A stretch of DNA of 64,000 nucleotides from Sulfidibacter corallicola (GCF_017498545.1 NZ_CP071793.1:3100001-3164000), one strand, 5' to 3'. Positions 35,812 to 45,140 are shown, numbered from the stretch's first letter. Translations and numbers: made by a program. Notes: generated from the sequence alone by a model not told the origin.

Positions 35812-36809
35812 CCCGCATGCAGAGAGAGGCGTCGTGGTAGTAGGTTGGCCCGCCGGGCCGACGCGTCGGAGTACGTGACTCCCATGATTCAGGAAATAAA
35901 AGAGCGAAGCGTCTTGCGTTGCCAGCCACGTGTTCATCGAAGAACCAATCTACGAGAAGCCCGCATACCGAGAGAGGAACCAGGCCTGTAGGTGGAGCAG
36001 CCTGCTCCACCAGTCGAAGCTACGTAAACCCATCTTTTCAAACATTTTAAAAGCAAAGCGTCTTGCGTTGCCAGTCACGTGTTCATCGAAGAACCAATCT
36101 ACGAGGGGCCCGCATACCGAGAGAGGAACCAGGCCTGTAGGTGGAGCAGCCTGCTCCACCAGCCGAAGCTACGTAAACCCATCTTTTCAAACATTTTAAA
36201 AGCGAAGCGTCTCCAGTCCGCAGGAACCCGATCATCGAAGCCCTACCGAGCGTAGAACCCCCAAGCCGAAGGGGACGTCGTGCCCAATGGGTTCATCAGA
36301 GGCGGTAAACTCGCTTGGTGAACTCGCCAATGCGATCCCATCCCCAAGTTCCCGAGGGTATCTGGAGTGCGCCTCGCCCTTCGTCGCAGGCGAGAATGCA
36401 ATGATGTATGCTTACGCTCGTAAAGTAATCTCAATGCTGAGGTTGTGTCACTTCGATCAGCCGGCCACGTCCCCTGAGTAGCCCCTGCCTTTACCGCATC
36501 GACGTCTCTTCGCACTCGGGCTCTCTGTAGGCTATCACTTCGTCGAGGAGGTTATCGCGAAGATGCTCGCTTCGCTCTTAAGCAGGTTTGTTTGCTGATG
36601 GTTACGTTTCTCCGATTGGTGGAGCAAGCTGCTCCACCTACAGGCACAACGAAACTCTCGACTTGCGGGTACTTCGTACCGCCATTCTTCGATGAACACG
36701 GATATGCGAACCAGGACGCTTCGCTCCTGAAGCGTCTGATTTCTGCTAAGTTACGTTGCTTCGGCATGTCGGCAGGGCCGGCTTACCGCCCCTGCCAAAC
36801 CGGCCCTGC
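35812..36809. repeat. Mosaic intergenic repeat island 2
   Basis: About 1 kb without genes. It starts with the shared left arm (CCCGCAT at 35812), contains hairpin cassettes at 35840, 35991 and 36140 in forward orientation and at 36618 inverted, and AGCGAAGCG-type boxes between them. It ends with GCAGGGCCGG (36772-36781) pairing with CCGGCCCTGC (36800-36809), whose loop holds TTACCGCCCCTGCC. The island follows the PBP1C stop by 24 bases. The middle third (about 36212-36560) shows only scattered similarity to the cassette. Confidence 0.8.
35903..36200. repeat. Two tandem copies of a 149-bp unit
   Basis: Anchors GTCTTGCGTTGCC (35911 and 36060), CCCGCAT (35960 and 36109) and GGTGGAGCAG (35991 and 36140) are all spaced by 149 bases. 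The two copies differ at only a few positions. Each unit holds one 10-bp-stem hairpin. Confidence 0.88.
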
Positions 36810-36868
36810 GCTGCGGCCCTCTTGACAGCCAGCACCCTTCGTACGGCGGAATCGCCGCGTTGTCCGAC

Positions 36869-37246
36869 TCAGCCGTAGTGCATGCTGAGGGTGAGGGCCT
36901 TGGGGACCCGGTTGAGGAGATACAGTCCGATGGGAATGCCGATCACGGTCAGCAACAAAACGTAGCCCACGGTCAACACGGCCACGCCAAGCGCCCAGCC
37001 GATCACGAAAAACCAGATGACCCGCAGAATGAAGGGCAGCTCCTCCGCAGGGTGACGGTGGCTGGGATCGTAGGGGCACTCTTCTCCTTCTTCGCGAAGG
37101 AACACAAAAGTGGGTAAACGGTTGAGGATGAGCACACCGATCGGCAAACCGATGATGCTGCTGCACAACAAATATCCGGCCAAGGCCGCCAGGCCTCCGA
37201 ACCACCATCCAATCGTCAGGAAATAAATCAGGCGTAACAAAAACAT
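36869..37246 (-). CDS. YccF-like inner membrane protein
   Basis: TAGGAGGTTCGC precedes ATG 37246. The 125 residues contain two copies of the YccF-type module, each a W-F/A-x-G helix followed by IGLPIG or IGIPIG and LLNRxP (LPIGVLILNRLPT and IPIGLYLLNRVPK). Four membrane helices in all are likely. The function of this family is not established. It is the last minus-strand gene of this stretch, 272 bases after the MOSC gene, and its 3' end lies about 60 bases from repeat island 2. Confidence 0.87.
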   Translation of the reverse strand: MFLLRLIYFLTIGWWFGGLAALAGYLLCSSIIGLPIGVLILNRLPTFVFLREEGEECPYDPSHRHPAEELPFILRVIWFFVIGWALGVAVLTVGYVLLLTVIGIPIGLYLLNRVPKALTLSMHYG

Positions 37247-37518
37247 GCGAACCTCCTAGTCGCTACCGCGACCTTTTGTGGTGTTCGTCTTCTCACAACT
37301 CTCTACCCTGCATACGAGGGCAGCCAACCCATTTCTCAGCATAACCCATGATCGCCGTCGCCGGTACGGAGGAAGCCCGGTTTTCACGGGGAACTCACAG
37401 AGCATCCAGCGCCATAACGGCAGACGAACTGGGCCGAGAACACAATGGCGCACCGGAAGACCGGTGAACCCTTCCCACTAGCCAGGGCGTGGGACCGCGG
37501 CGATGCGGGCCACGGGAA

Positions 37519-38319
37519 TCACGTCACGGTGACCGGATCACCGACCCGAACCACGCCATTTCCCAGCGGGGTGAGGTTGGCCCCGAACAGAACGTCGCTG
37601 CGTTTTTGGGGATGACGGCGAAAGCTGGACAGTGTCTTGAGCGGCTCCCCGGCCGGATCGCGCTCCCCGGTGATCGGGTCCAGCGTGGTGAAGACACAGC
37701 GGGCACAGGCACTGACGACCGCGAAGGTCACGTCGCCCACCCGCACTTCGCGCCACGTATCCTCGGCAAAGGCCTCGGCTCCACGAATGACGATGTTGGG
37801 TCGGAACCGGAGTGTTTCGATGGGGCGCCCCACCCTGGCGGACACATCCGCCACGCTGGCTTCGTTGACCAGCAAGAGCGGCATCCCGTCGGCGAAACTG
37901 ACCACGTGATCGTCGAAACCGTGCTTGGCGGCCAGGGGACGTACCGCCCGTTCGTCCATGTAGGCCAGGTAACAGGTTTGGCCTAGAACCTCCGACAGCC
38001 AGGCATCGGCCGCCGGATCGGGCAGGCAGGCGTCCACCTCGTCGCGCCATATCACCACGGGTGCCCGCCGATCGGGCGTCGCCAGGGCCACGGTCAAGGG
38101 TTCCCGATCGCGGGCACGCAACGTCAGGCGGTGCTCGTCGAGACGGGTCAGAATGGACAGCAATGCCGGGCATTTGCGCGCGGTCATGAATTGGTGGTTT
38201 TCATCCACGACCATCCACCGGCGATCGCCCGCCAGCCCGCGCGGACGAACTTCGGCCGCGGAAAGGCCGAAACCACGCGCGGACTTGAGAGGGAAGACAT
38301 TGATCTCGGTTACTTCCAT
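37519..38319 (-). CDS. MOSC domain protein (YcbX-like)
   Basis: The 266 residues begin with a MOSC N-terminal beta barrel (VTEINVFPLKSARGFGL, typical of YcbX and mARC), followed by the MOSC domain with the conserved Cys region SACARCVFTTLDPITGE. Relatives bind molybdenum cofactor and reduce N-hydroxylated compounds such as hydroxylaminopurine. The C-terminal [2Fe-2S] ferredoxin domain of E. coli YcbX is absent, so a separate electron donor would be needed. It lies 75 bases after the DUF72 gene on the same strand. Confidence 0.9.
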   Translation of the reverse strand: MEVTEINVFPLKSARGFGLSAAEVRPRGLAGDRRWMVVDENHQFMTARKCPALLSILTRLDEHRLTLRARDREPLTVALATPDRRAPVVIWRDEVDACLPDPAADAWLSEVLGQTCYLAYMDERAVRPLAAKHGFDDHVVSFADGMPLLLVNEASVADVSARVGRPIETLRFRPNIVIRGAEAFAEDTWREVRVGDVTFAVVSACARCVFTTLDPITGERDPAGEPLKTLSSFRRHPQKRSDVLFGANLTPLGNGVVRVGDPVTVT

Positions 38320-38394
38320 GACGGATAGGCTCCTTGGTGCAGTAGTGTCGGCTCGGGGCCGCTCGATTACGTGGCCGGCTGGGAAAACCCCGTC

Positions 38395-39270
38395 TCAGAA
38401 CAGGGAAAGCTGTTCTTCCGGCGGCGGTTCGTCGTCGATCGGCCAGGGCGGCATGTCGCCCACCTCGGGCCGGTGGGTTTGCAGCATCTCGTGAAAGAGC
38501 CGCGCAATCTGGGGGGCGGCCACGTCCTCGGGTGCCTGGTGCATGAAAATGAAGGGGCGTCGGCCCTCGGCAATCCAACCCGCAGCCCGTCTGGCCCAGC
38601 CCTCCAGGATTTCGCGATCCTGTGCGAAATCCGGATCGCCGACGAAGCGAAGGAACGGGTGCGGGCCCGTGGCGTGATGGCGCACGGGTGCCTTGGGCTT
38701 TTTGCGCTGGGCTTCCAAGAGCTCGGGATCGCGCGTTGTCAGCCGCATCAGGCGGTGCGTATCGAAAATAACCCGATCCATGCCCAGTTCGGTCAACACC
38801 GCATCGAAATCGCGCTCTCCGCTCGCCCCATCGTAGAAGCGGGCGTGCCGTGCCTCGACGGCGTAGCGAAATTCCCGCGGTAGCCGCGCCAGGAATCGCG
38901 CGAGCCGGTCCATATCCGCAAACGATGGCGGAAGTTGTAGGAAAAACGGACCCAGGCGGGCGCCCAGCGGAGAGAGGCGCTCGAAAAACTCGGCGGTTTC
39001 TCGTTCGGCGTCGCGCAGGGCGAGATCGTGGGAGACGACGCGGGGAAACTTGAAGCAAAAGCGAAAGCGAGCGGGAACCGAATCGGCCCAAAGCGCCACC
39101 GTCTCGGCTTTCGGCAAGGCGTAGAAGGTGGTGTTGCCCTCCACCGAAGTCAGTGCGGAACTGTACTGGCTCAGGTATTCGCGTGGTTTGGCGTCCCGAC
39201 GAAAAAAACGACCGACCCAGTCGCGATTGGCCCACATGGGGCAGCCCAGGTAATAGGGTAGTTCGTACAT
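38395..39270 (-). CDS. DUF72 (YecE-like) TIM-barrel protein
   Basis: ATG 39270 follows GAGGAGCCCCGCC. The 291 residues match the DUF72 pattern: LGCPMWANRDWVGRFF near the start, YSSALTSVEGNTTFYALP, FCFKFPRVVSHD, GPFFLQLPPSF, YAVEARHARFYDG and a C-terminal YVFMHQAP-like strand (FIFMHQAPEDVAAP). The family forms a TIM barrel and has no firmly established activity. The gene starts 11 bases after the tsaD stop, so the two are one transcription unit. Confidence 0.9.
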   Translation of the reverse strand: MYELPYYLGCPMWANRDWVGRFFRRDAKPREYLSQYSSALTSVEGNTTFYALPKAETVALWADSVPARFRFCFKFPRVVSHDLALRDAERETAEFFERLSPLGARLGPFFLQLPPSFADMDRLARFLARLPREFRYAVEARHARFYDGASGERDFDAVLTELGMDRVIFDTHRLMRLTTRDPELLEAQRKKPKAPVRHHATGPHPFLRFVGDPDFAQDREILEGWARRAAGWIAEGRRPFIFMHQAPEDVAAPQIARLFHEMLQTHRPEVGDMPPWPIDDEPPPEEQLSLF

Positions 39271-39281
39271 GGCGGGGCTCC

Positions 39282-40325
39282 TCATTCGTTGGCGAGGAAA
39301 CGAACCTCGTCATAGGCCTTCAAGCTGACGTTCGGGTTCAGGTCCCAATCGGCGGTCACGCCCGCGCGCCAAAGGTGCCAGCCCTCGGCCGCGATCATCG
39401 CCGCGTTGTCGGTGCTGAGCACGGGCGAAGTCATCATCGCGGGCAGGCCCGCCTGCTTGGCGAGTGCTTCGAAGGCGCGACGCAGGCCGGAATTGCAGGC
39501 CACGCCGCCACCCAACAGCAGGGCCTCGGCGGGCTCGCGTTTCAGCGCCTGTTTGACACGCTGGAGCAGGTGCTTGACCACCGCCGCCTGAAACGAGGCG
39601 CACAGATCTTTGACGCGTTGACCGGACAGGTCCCGAAACGCGTGGGGATCGCGTTTCAAATGCATGGCCGCGGCGGTTTTCAGACCGCTGAAGCTGTAGT
39701 CGGCGGAGCCGTCGCGAAAGCGCGGCATGCTGAATTCAAAGGCGCGTGGATCGCCTTCGGCGGCCAGCCGATCGACCAGAGGTCCGCCGGGAAAGCCCAG
39801 GTCGAGCATTTTGGCCAGCTTGTCGAACGCCTCGCCGGCGGCATCGTCGCGGGTCTTGGTCAGGAGAACGATGGCATCGTCGGGTTGCCACCGGAACAAA
39901 TGGGTATGCCCACCGGAAACGATCAGCGCGAGAGCCGGACGAGGCACGGGATCGAACTCCAGGGCGAGCGCCCGCACGTGCCCGCGAATATGGTTGACCG
40001 GAATCAGCGGAAGCTCGCGAGCGAAAGCGAGGGCCTTGGCGAAACTGATCCCCACCAGCAACGAACCGATCAGTCCTGGACCCTGGGTTACGGCCACGGC
40101 GGAAATTCGATCCAGGGACAGGCATGCATCGGCCAGGGCTTTGTCCATTACCCGCGGCAGGTTGCTCAGATGGGCGCGGCTGGCCAGTTCGGGAACCACC
40201 CCGCCGAAGGGAGCGTGTTCTTCGACTTGAGAGGAAACCACGTTGGCGCACACGCGACCGCCCTCGTCGACGATCGCGACCGAGGTGTCGTCACAGGATG
40301 TTTCGATGCCCAACACGTATTTCAT
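39282..40325 (-). CDS. tsaD: tRNA N6-adenosine threonylcarbamoyltransferase TsaD
   Basis: ATG 40325 follows GGAGACGGAAC; the open frame upstream to 40376 is not needed. The 347 residues show the ASKHA-fold signatures of TsaD: GIETSCDDTSVAIVD at the N-terminus, VPELASRAHL (the H of the metal site), NHIRGHVRA, VSGGHTHLF and LLLGGGVACNSGLR, with DNAAMIAA at the end. With TsaB, TsaC and TsaE it makes t6A at position 37 of ANN-decoding tRNAs. It heads a minus-strand unit with the DUF72 and MOSC genes. Confidence 0.96.
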   Translation of the reverse strand: MKYVLGIETSCDDTSVAIVDEGGRVCANVVSSQVEEHAPFGGVVPELASRAHLSNLPRVMDKALADACLSLDRISAVAVTQGPGLIGSLLVGISFAKALAFARELPLIPVNHIRGHVRALALEFDPVPRPALALIVSGGHTHLFRWQPDDAIVLLTKTRDDAAGEAFDKLAKMLDLGFPGGPLVDRLAAEGDPRAFEFSMPRFRDGSADYSFSGLKTAAAMHLKRDPHAFRDLSGQRVKDLCASFQAAVVKHLLQRVKQALKREPAEALLLGGGVACNSGLRRAFEALAKQAGLPAMMTSPVLSTDNAAMIAAEGWHLWRAGVTADWDLNPNVSLKAYDEVRFLANE

Positions 40326-40899
40326 GTTCCGTCTCCAACCAGAAAGGGTGGTTTCCTCAAACCGCCGTGCCGCCACGCGTCACCGCGCAATCGGCCGTCC
40401 GGATTCAGGTTTGGGCCCACACCGTCGGCGCGCATCGCACGAAAGGGGACCGTCGCCCGCTCCTCGACTTCGCATCCAGGCCTGCCGCCCATCCGGGGCC
40501 GACATGCGCTTCGTTGCCGATGAGGACCCTCCGTGAAGCCACAGCCGTCGCGACACCGAAGGCCGCGCACATTGGCGCCCATTCTAACGCGAAGTCGCCC
40601 GACTTGCATTTCCAGCCGGGCCGCAACCGGACAATTCCCCGTACCATGCGGTATTCCAATTGAGTAAGATCCCGTTCACCGTTAAAATTTGTCAGGCAAC
40701 ATGCCGTTTTTCGTCTTTCCAACAGGTTCGCACGCTCGAGCCGAAGTCGGGCGGATGCCAGGCTTCGGGTTGTCGTGAGCGAGGTGACGGAGCTGCCGGC
40801 GGCCCTTCCGCGATGACCGCGCAGCCCTCCGGGTCCTCGAACGATGATCGGACAGAGTTCTTTATCAGAGATCGGCGTGGGTCGATCAGGAGCCAGGCT
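40326..40899. other. Divergent intergenic region, tsaD / rhomboid
   Basis: About 570 bases with no defended gene. It should hold the tsaD promoter on the minus strand. On the plus strand it has the rhomboid promoter at 40660 and an untranslated leader of about 200 bases. The open frame from 40660 to 40899 lacks conserved features and is treated as leader. Confidence 0.6.
40660..40688 (+). promoter_or_regulatory. Sigma-70-like promoter for the rhomboid gene
   Basis: TTGAGT (40660-40665), a 17-base spacer and TAAAAT (40683-40688) form a good consensus match in an otherwise GC-rich region. Confidence 0.55.
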
Positions 40900-41841
40900 A
40901 TGACACAATGGGAACGCTTCTACCGCCAGTTCAAGAATCAGGTTCGGAACTGGCTGGATTCCATGAAGAGCGAACCTAAACAGGACAAGCCGAACATCAA
41001 AATGTGTCCGAGCTGCGGCAATTTCGTCAACGCCAAGGACCGCCACTGCGGCTATTGCGACGCGGTGTTCGAGACCGCCATCGCCCAAGGCAACCCGCGC
41101 GAAAAGGCTTCGTCCCAGACCGAACCGCTGAACCCGACGTTCGCCATCTTCGGCATCTGCGCCTTCGTGTACGTGGTGTCGATCATCCTCACCAGCAAGT
41201 TCCCGGACTACGACCCCATGAGCAATCTCTGGTCACCGGCGCTGTACGTGCTCCACATCATGGGCTCCAATTCGGCGGAATTGACCCTGTTTCGGCTGGA
41301 GCTTTGGCGCCTGGGCACCTACATGTTCCTGCACGGCGGCCTGCTCCACATCGCGATGAACCTGATGGCGCTGGCCTCGCTCGGCTCCATGACCTACCAC
41401 AATTTCCAATCGCGGCGCTTTTGGCTGATCTCGCTGATCTGCGGCGTCGCCGGCGGCGTGCTCAGCTCGCTCTCGATCTTCCTGATGGTCACGCCCTCGG
41501 CCTCGGTGGGCTTTTCCGGCGCCTTGTTCGGGTACCTCGGCGCCAACTGGGTCTACTTCTACCGGCACGGCTACTTCGAAATGGCGGATCGTTTCAAGAA
41601 TTTCATGATCTGGGCCAACGTCATCTGTATTCTGATCAGCTTCCTGACCCCCATGAACATCGACAATTTCGCCCACATCGGCGGCATGCTGGCCGGCATG
41701 GCGCTTGGCCGGCTGTTCACGTCCACGGATCAACCACGCCACGGCGAGTGGGTCGAGCGCGCGCTATTGGTCATGTTGGTGGGCTTTATCGGCTACGGCC
41801 AATGGCGGGTGATCCAGGCCATCCACCATTTCCTGAACTGA
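40900..41841 (+). CDS. Rhomboid intramembrane serine protease with N-terminal zinc ribbon
   Basis: ATG 40900 follows CAGGAGCCAGGCT and gives 313 residues. An N-terminal amphipathic segment is followed by a zinc-ribbon C-x2-C ... C-x2-C (CPSCGNF, HCGYCDAVF). The membrane domain has the rhomboid helix-2 motif HGGLLHIAMNL, the catalytic Ser in VGFSGALFGYLG, and the catalytic His in NIDNFAHIGGMLAGMALG, so it should be active. It is predicted to cleave membrane proteins within the bilayer; substrates are unknown. The zinc ribbon probably lies in the cytosol and may recruit partners. Confidence 0.93.
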   Translation: MTQWERFYRQFKNQVRNWLDSMKSEPKQDKPNIKMCPSCGNFVNAKDRHCGYCDAVFETAIAQGNPREKASSQTEPLNPTFAIFGICAFVYVVSIILTSKFPDYDPMSNLWSPALYVLHIMGSNSAELTLFRLELWRLGTYMFLHGGLLHIAMNLMALASLGSMTYHNFQSRRFWLISLICGVAGGVLSSLSIFLMVTPSASVGFSGALFGYLGANWVYFYRHGYFEMADRFKNFMIWANVICILISFLTPMNIDNFAHIGGMLAGMALGRLFTSTDQPRHGEWVERALLVMLVGFIGYGQWRVIQAIHHFLN

Positions 41842-42009
41842 CCGGGGTCACCGGCCCAGCCCGGGAACACACCGAATGGTACTCGGTACCTCTTGCCGCC
41901 GGAGCATCGCGATCGGGCCGAAAGGATCGGTTGGCACGGCAGCTCCGCAGGTCGAGCACAACACACCCGGAACGCGCGAGAACGCCTCCCCGGGGCGAAA
42001 GGCAGAACA

Positions 42010-42825
42010 TTGAGCGATCGAACCTTTGACTTGAAAAACCTGAAATTGGGCCGCGACGTGGGTGCCGACGAGACCGGACTCGATGCCGTACCGCGAGCGG
42101 CGAGCCGTGACCAATTGGGATCGGCGCCCCTCCCCTTCCACGGCTACGATCTCTGGAACGGCTACGAGGTCAGTTACCTCGGCCACGACGGCAAGCCCCA
42201 CGTGTGGCACCTCCAGATCCGTTACGATGCCGCCAGCCCGTTCATCGTGGAATCCAAGAGCCTGAAATTGTTCCTCAACAGTTTCAACCAAAAACGCTTC
42301 ACCGATCGGGCCGAGTTCTCGAACGAAGTACTCCGCGCCCTGGAGGCGACGCTGGGCACCTCGGTCGACCTGGTCTTCTTCGACCGGGATCGCAGTCCCG
42401 AACGGCGAAAACTGCCCGGTACCTGTGTCGACGGGCTCGAGTTGACCGGTCCCGTCAACGGCTACGATGCGAACCTGCTGCACGCCCAACCCGGCGAAGG
42501 CACGTTCGATCTCCACTCGCACGTGCTGCGCTCCAATTGCCCGGTTACCAACCAACCGGACTGGGGCGCCGTCTGGATTCGGGGACGCGGCAATCATCAC
42601 CCGGACCCGGCATCGCTGCTGACCTACCTGGTTTCCTTTCGCGAGCATCAGGACTTTCACGAAGCCTGCTGCGAAACAATATATATGGACCTGCACCGAA
42701 CGCTGAAACCGCAAGCACTGGCGGTCTCCTGTTTCTACACCCGCAGGGGTGGCCTGGATATCAATCCGCACCGCTTCAGCGAGCCGCCGAACGAGGTGAT
42801 TCGCGATCTGGTTTGGCGCCAATGA
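42010..42825 (+). CDS. queF: NADPH-dependent 7-cyano-7-deazaguanine (preQ0) reductase QueF
   Basis: TTG 42010 is preferred, since it gives 271 residues and the expected N-terminus; an upstream extension from 41893 seems non-coding. The two-module (E. coli-like, long) QueF form is seen: an N-terminal half with HVWHLQIRYDAASPFIVESKSLKLFLNSF, then the catalytic half with the nucleophile Cys in LRSNCPVTNQPDWG and the substrate Glu/His segment EHQDFHEACCETIYMDL. It reduces preQ0 to preQ1 on the queuosine pathway for tRNA wobble modification. No other queuosine gene is in the window. Confidence 0.94.
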   Translation: MSDRTFDLKNLKLGRDVGADETGLDAVPRAASRDQLGSAPLPFHGYDLWNGYEVSYLGHDGKPHVWHLQIRYDAASPFIVESKSLKLFLNSFNQKRFTDRAEFSNEVLRALEATLGTSVDLVFFDRDRSPERRKLPGTCVDGLELTGPVNGYDANLLHAQPGEGTFDLHSHVLRSNCPVTNQPDWGAVWIRGRGNHHPDPASLLTYLVSFREHQDFHEACCETIYMDLHRTLKPQALAVSCFYTRRGGLDINPHRFSEPPNEVIRDLVWRQ

Positions 42826-42864
42826 CAAGGGTCGAGCCCGGCAAAAACAGGCCGGCCTTTCAGC

Positions 42865-42893
42865 TTGACAAGACACCCAACCTGGGCTAGGCT
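42865..42893 (+). promoter_or_regulatory. Promoter upstream of ffh
   Basis: A perfect -35 TTGACA (42865-42870), a 17-base spacer and TAGGCT (42888-42893). The transcript would start near 42900 and carry a leader of about 215 bases before ffh. Confidence 0.55.
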
Positions 42894-42899
42894 TGCGCC

Positions 42900-43013
42900 C
42901 TGTGCCTTATTCAAAAAGGCCGTTGGTGTACCTCCTCACCGAAGCTTCGGAGTCGCCGGGAACACCAACTCGCGAACCGCCTACCGCGTCCCCTCGAAGG
43001 CAGCTTTTTTTCG
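42900..43013 (+). ncRNA. Possible structured leader or small RNA before ffh
   Basis: After the promoter at 42865, GTTGGTGT (about 42923) can pair with ACACCAAC (about 42963). This encloses the palindrome CCGAAGCTTCGG, and a run of seven T follows near 43006. This could be a short RNA of about 110 bases or an ffh leader structure. It lacks the conserved GGAAG-type apical sequence of SRP RNA, so it is not called as such. Confidence 0.25.
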
Positions 43014-43114
43014 GCGCCGCGACCCACGGGTACGTTCGCACTTCAGATCGCTCGATGACTGCATGATTGCTCCCGGCATCCCGCCGCAACCCATTTCACA
43101 GAGATTTGAGACTT

Positions 43115-44689
43115 ATGTTCGAAAACCTTTCCGACAAAATTCAGCGCGCGTTTAAAAACCTCACCGGCAAAGGCAAGATCTCCGAGGAGAACATCCAGGA
43201 GGCGCTCAAAGAAATCCGCCTCGCCCTGCTGGAAGCCGACGTCAATTTCAAGGTCGTCAAGAAGTTCGTCAACGAGGTCAAAGCGGAAGCGCTGGGTCAG
43301 GAAGTCCAGGAAGGGTTGGACCCCGGCCAACACATGGTCAAGGTGGTTCACGAGAAATTGATCGACATCCTCGGCGGTCGCACCCCCGAGGTCAAGCTGA
43401 AGGGCACGGCCCCCCACGTCATCATGATGGTGGGTTTGCAGGGTTCCGGTAAGACCACCAGCAGCGGTAAGCTGGCGCGCATGTTGACCGAAGAGGGCTA
43501 CAGCCCCTACCTGGTCCCCTGTGACGTCTACCGCCCCGCCGCCATCCAGCAGTTGATGACCGTGGCCGAGCAGGTCAACGTACCGGTTTTCGATTCCACC
43601 GAGAACCCCAAGCCGATGGAAATCGCCAAGCGCTCCATGAAGGAAGCGCGCAACGCGGGCCGCGACGTGGTGATCATCGATACCGCCGGTCGCCTGCACA
43701 TCGACGAAGCGTTGATGGACGAATTGAAAGACCTGAAGGCCTTTTTGGAGCCCAGCGAAATCCTGTTCGTGGCCGACGCCATGACCGGTCAGGACGCGGT
43801 CCAATCGGCACGCGCCTTCCACGAGGCCCTCGACATCACCGGTGTCGTCCTGACCAAGATGGACGGTGACGCCCGCGGTGGTGCCGCCCTTTCGATCAAG
43901 AAGGTCACCGAGCGCCCCATCAAATTCATCGGTACCGGTGAAAAGCTGGACGCCTTCGAACGCTTCCACCCGGACCGCATGGCTTCCCGTATTTTGGGAA
44001 TGGGCGACGTCCTGAGCCTGATCGAACAGGTCCAGAAGAAAGTCGACCAGGACGAAGCGCAAAAGCTCCAAGAGAAGATGCTGAAGAACCAGTTCACGCT
44101 GGAAGACTTCGGCAAGAGCTTGACGCAAATCGGAAAAATGGGCGACCTGGGCAGCCTGATGGGCTTGATCCCCGGCATGGGCCGCATGAAGGATCAGATC
44201 GACTCCCAGGCCGAATCCAAACAAATGCGCCGCATGCAGGCCATCATCAATTCGATGACCGCGGACGAGCGTCGCAACCACGCCATTCTGAACCAGAGCC
44301 GCAAGATCCGCATCGCCAAGGGTTCCGGCGTCACGGTCAACGAAATCAACACCATGCTCAATCAATTCATGCAGATGCGCAAGATGATGGGCATGATGAG
44401 CAAACCCGGCAAACTCGGCAAACTGACCCAAATGTTCAACCGAGCGGGATTCGGCGATTTCGCCAACTCGGTCATTCCCGGTATGGCACGCGGCGGTATG
44501 CCCGCGGATATCGACGAAGAAGAATTGAAGAAAATTGTCGAGGAGCACGACGGCAAGGTGCCGCCGGAAGTTCTGAAGCAATTGGGCATTCGTCCGACCG
44601 GCCCTGCACGCCAGGCGGCGACCTCGCGCCCCAAGAAGGATCGCAAGAAACAAAAGGCCAAGCGCAAGCAGGGCCGCAAACGCCGCTGA
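43115..44689 (+). CDS. ffh: Signal recognition particle protein Ffh
   Basis: ATG 43115 gives MFENLSDKIQRAFKNLTG, the standard Ffh start. The 524 residues contain the N domain, the GTPase G domain (GLQGSGKTT, DTAGRLH, TKMDGDARGG) and the Met-rich M domain with SLMGLIPGMGRM, which binds SRP RNA and signal peptides. It is about 70 residues longer than E. coli Ffh because of a Met/Gly-rich stretch and a strongly basic tail (KKDRKKQKAKRKQGRKRR), as seen in some other phyla. It heads the conserved ffh-rpsP-rimM-trmD-rplS block. Confidence 0.97.
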   Translation: MFENLSDKIQRAFKNLTGKGKISEENIQEALKEIRLALLEADVNFKVVKKFVNEVKAEALGQEVQEGLDPGQHMVKVVHEKLIDILGGRTPEVKLKGTAPHVIMMVGLQGSGKTTSSGKLARMLTEEGYSPYLVPCDVYRPAAIQQLMTVAEQVNVPVFDSTENPKPMEIAKRSMKEARNAGRDVVIIDTAGRLHIDEALMDELKDLKAFLEPSEILFVADAMTGQDAVQSARAFHEALDITGVVLTKMDGDARGGAALSIKKVTERPIKFIGTGEKLDAFERFHPDRMASRILGMGDVLSLIEQVQKKVDQDEAQKLQEKMLKNQFTLEDFGKSLTQIGKMGDLGSLMGLIPGMGRMKDQIDSQAESKQMRRMQAIINSMTADERRNHAILNQSRKIRIAKGSGVTVNEINTMLNQFMQMRKMMGMMSKPGKLGKLTQMFNRAGFGDFANSVIPGMARGGMPADIDEEELKKIVEEHDGKVPPEVLKQLGIRPTGPARQAATSRPKKDRKKQKAKRKQGRKRR

Positions 44690-44837
44690 CCTGCGCGGCT
44701 CACCGATTACGACACCCGATCACCGATCGACTCGCTTCGATCGCCACGTAACCATCCGCAATCGCCATTGCGGCAACGCAGCCAAGATCATCTGATTCGC
44801 AGAACAGGAACATCAAACACACTAGGAGATTTCGTCG

Positions 44838-45080
44838 ATGTTAGCCATTCGTCTCAAACGCATGGGTTCCAAGCACCGCCCTTTTTACCGCATCGTGGTA
44901 TCCGAAAACGACAAGCGTCCCCGCAGTTCCCATGTGGAAGAGCTGGGTTACTATCACCCGGTCGCACCCGGCAAGCCGCTGAAAATCAACACCGAGCGCG
45001 CCGAGTACTGGTTGAGCAAAGGTGCTCGTCCTTCCGAGACCGTTGCCGGTTTGCTGAAGAAGCAAGGCGTCAAAGCTTGA
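44838..45080 (+). CDS. rpsP: 30S ribosomal protein S16
   Basis: Eighty residues starting MLAIRLKRMGSKHRPFYRIV, the invariant S16 N-terminus, with SHVEELGYYHP and AEYWLSKGARPSETV. TAGGAG precedes the ATG. Length and sequence are ordinary. It sits between ffh and khpA as in many bacteria. Confidence 0.98.
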   Translation: MLAIRLKRMGSKHRPFYRIVVSENDKRPRSSHVEELGYYHPVAPGKPLKINTERAEYWLSKGARPSETVAGLLKKQGVKA

Positions 45081-45140
45081 TTTCGCGTCTTCGGACGTCG
45101 CGTTTCGATCATCGATACACCCCTTTCGGAGGATTCACAT

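Noticed and set aside
35812..36809. CRISPR array
   Set aside because: The repeats are 149 bases long, only two in tandem, with further copies inverted and diverged. There are no short regular spacers and no cas genes.
42900..43013. SRP RNA (4.5S) before ffh
   Set aside because: The conserved asymmetric loop and GGAA tetraloop sequence are missing, so only a generic structured RNA is offered at low confidence.
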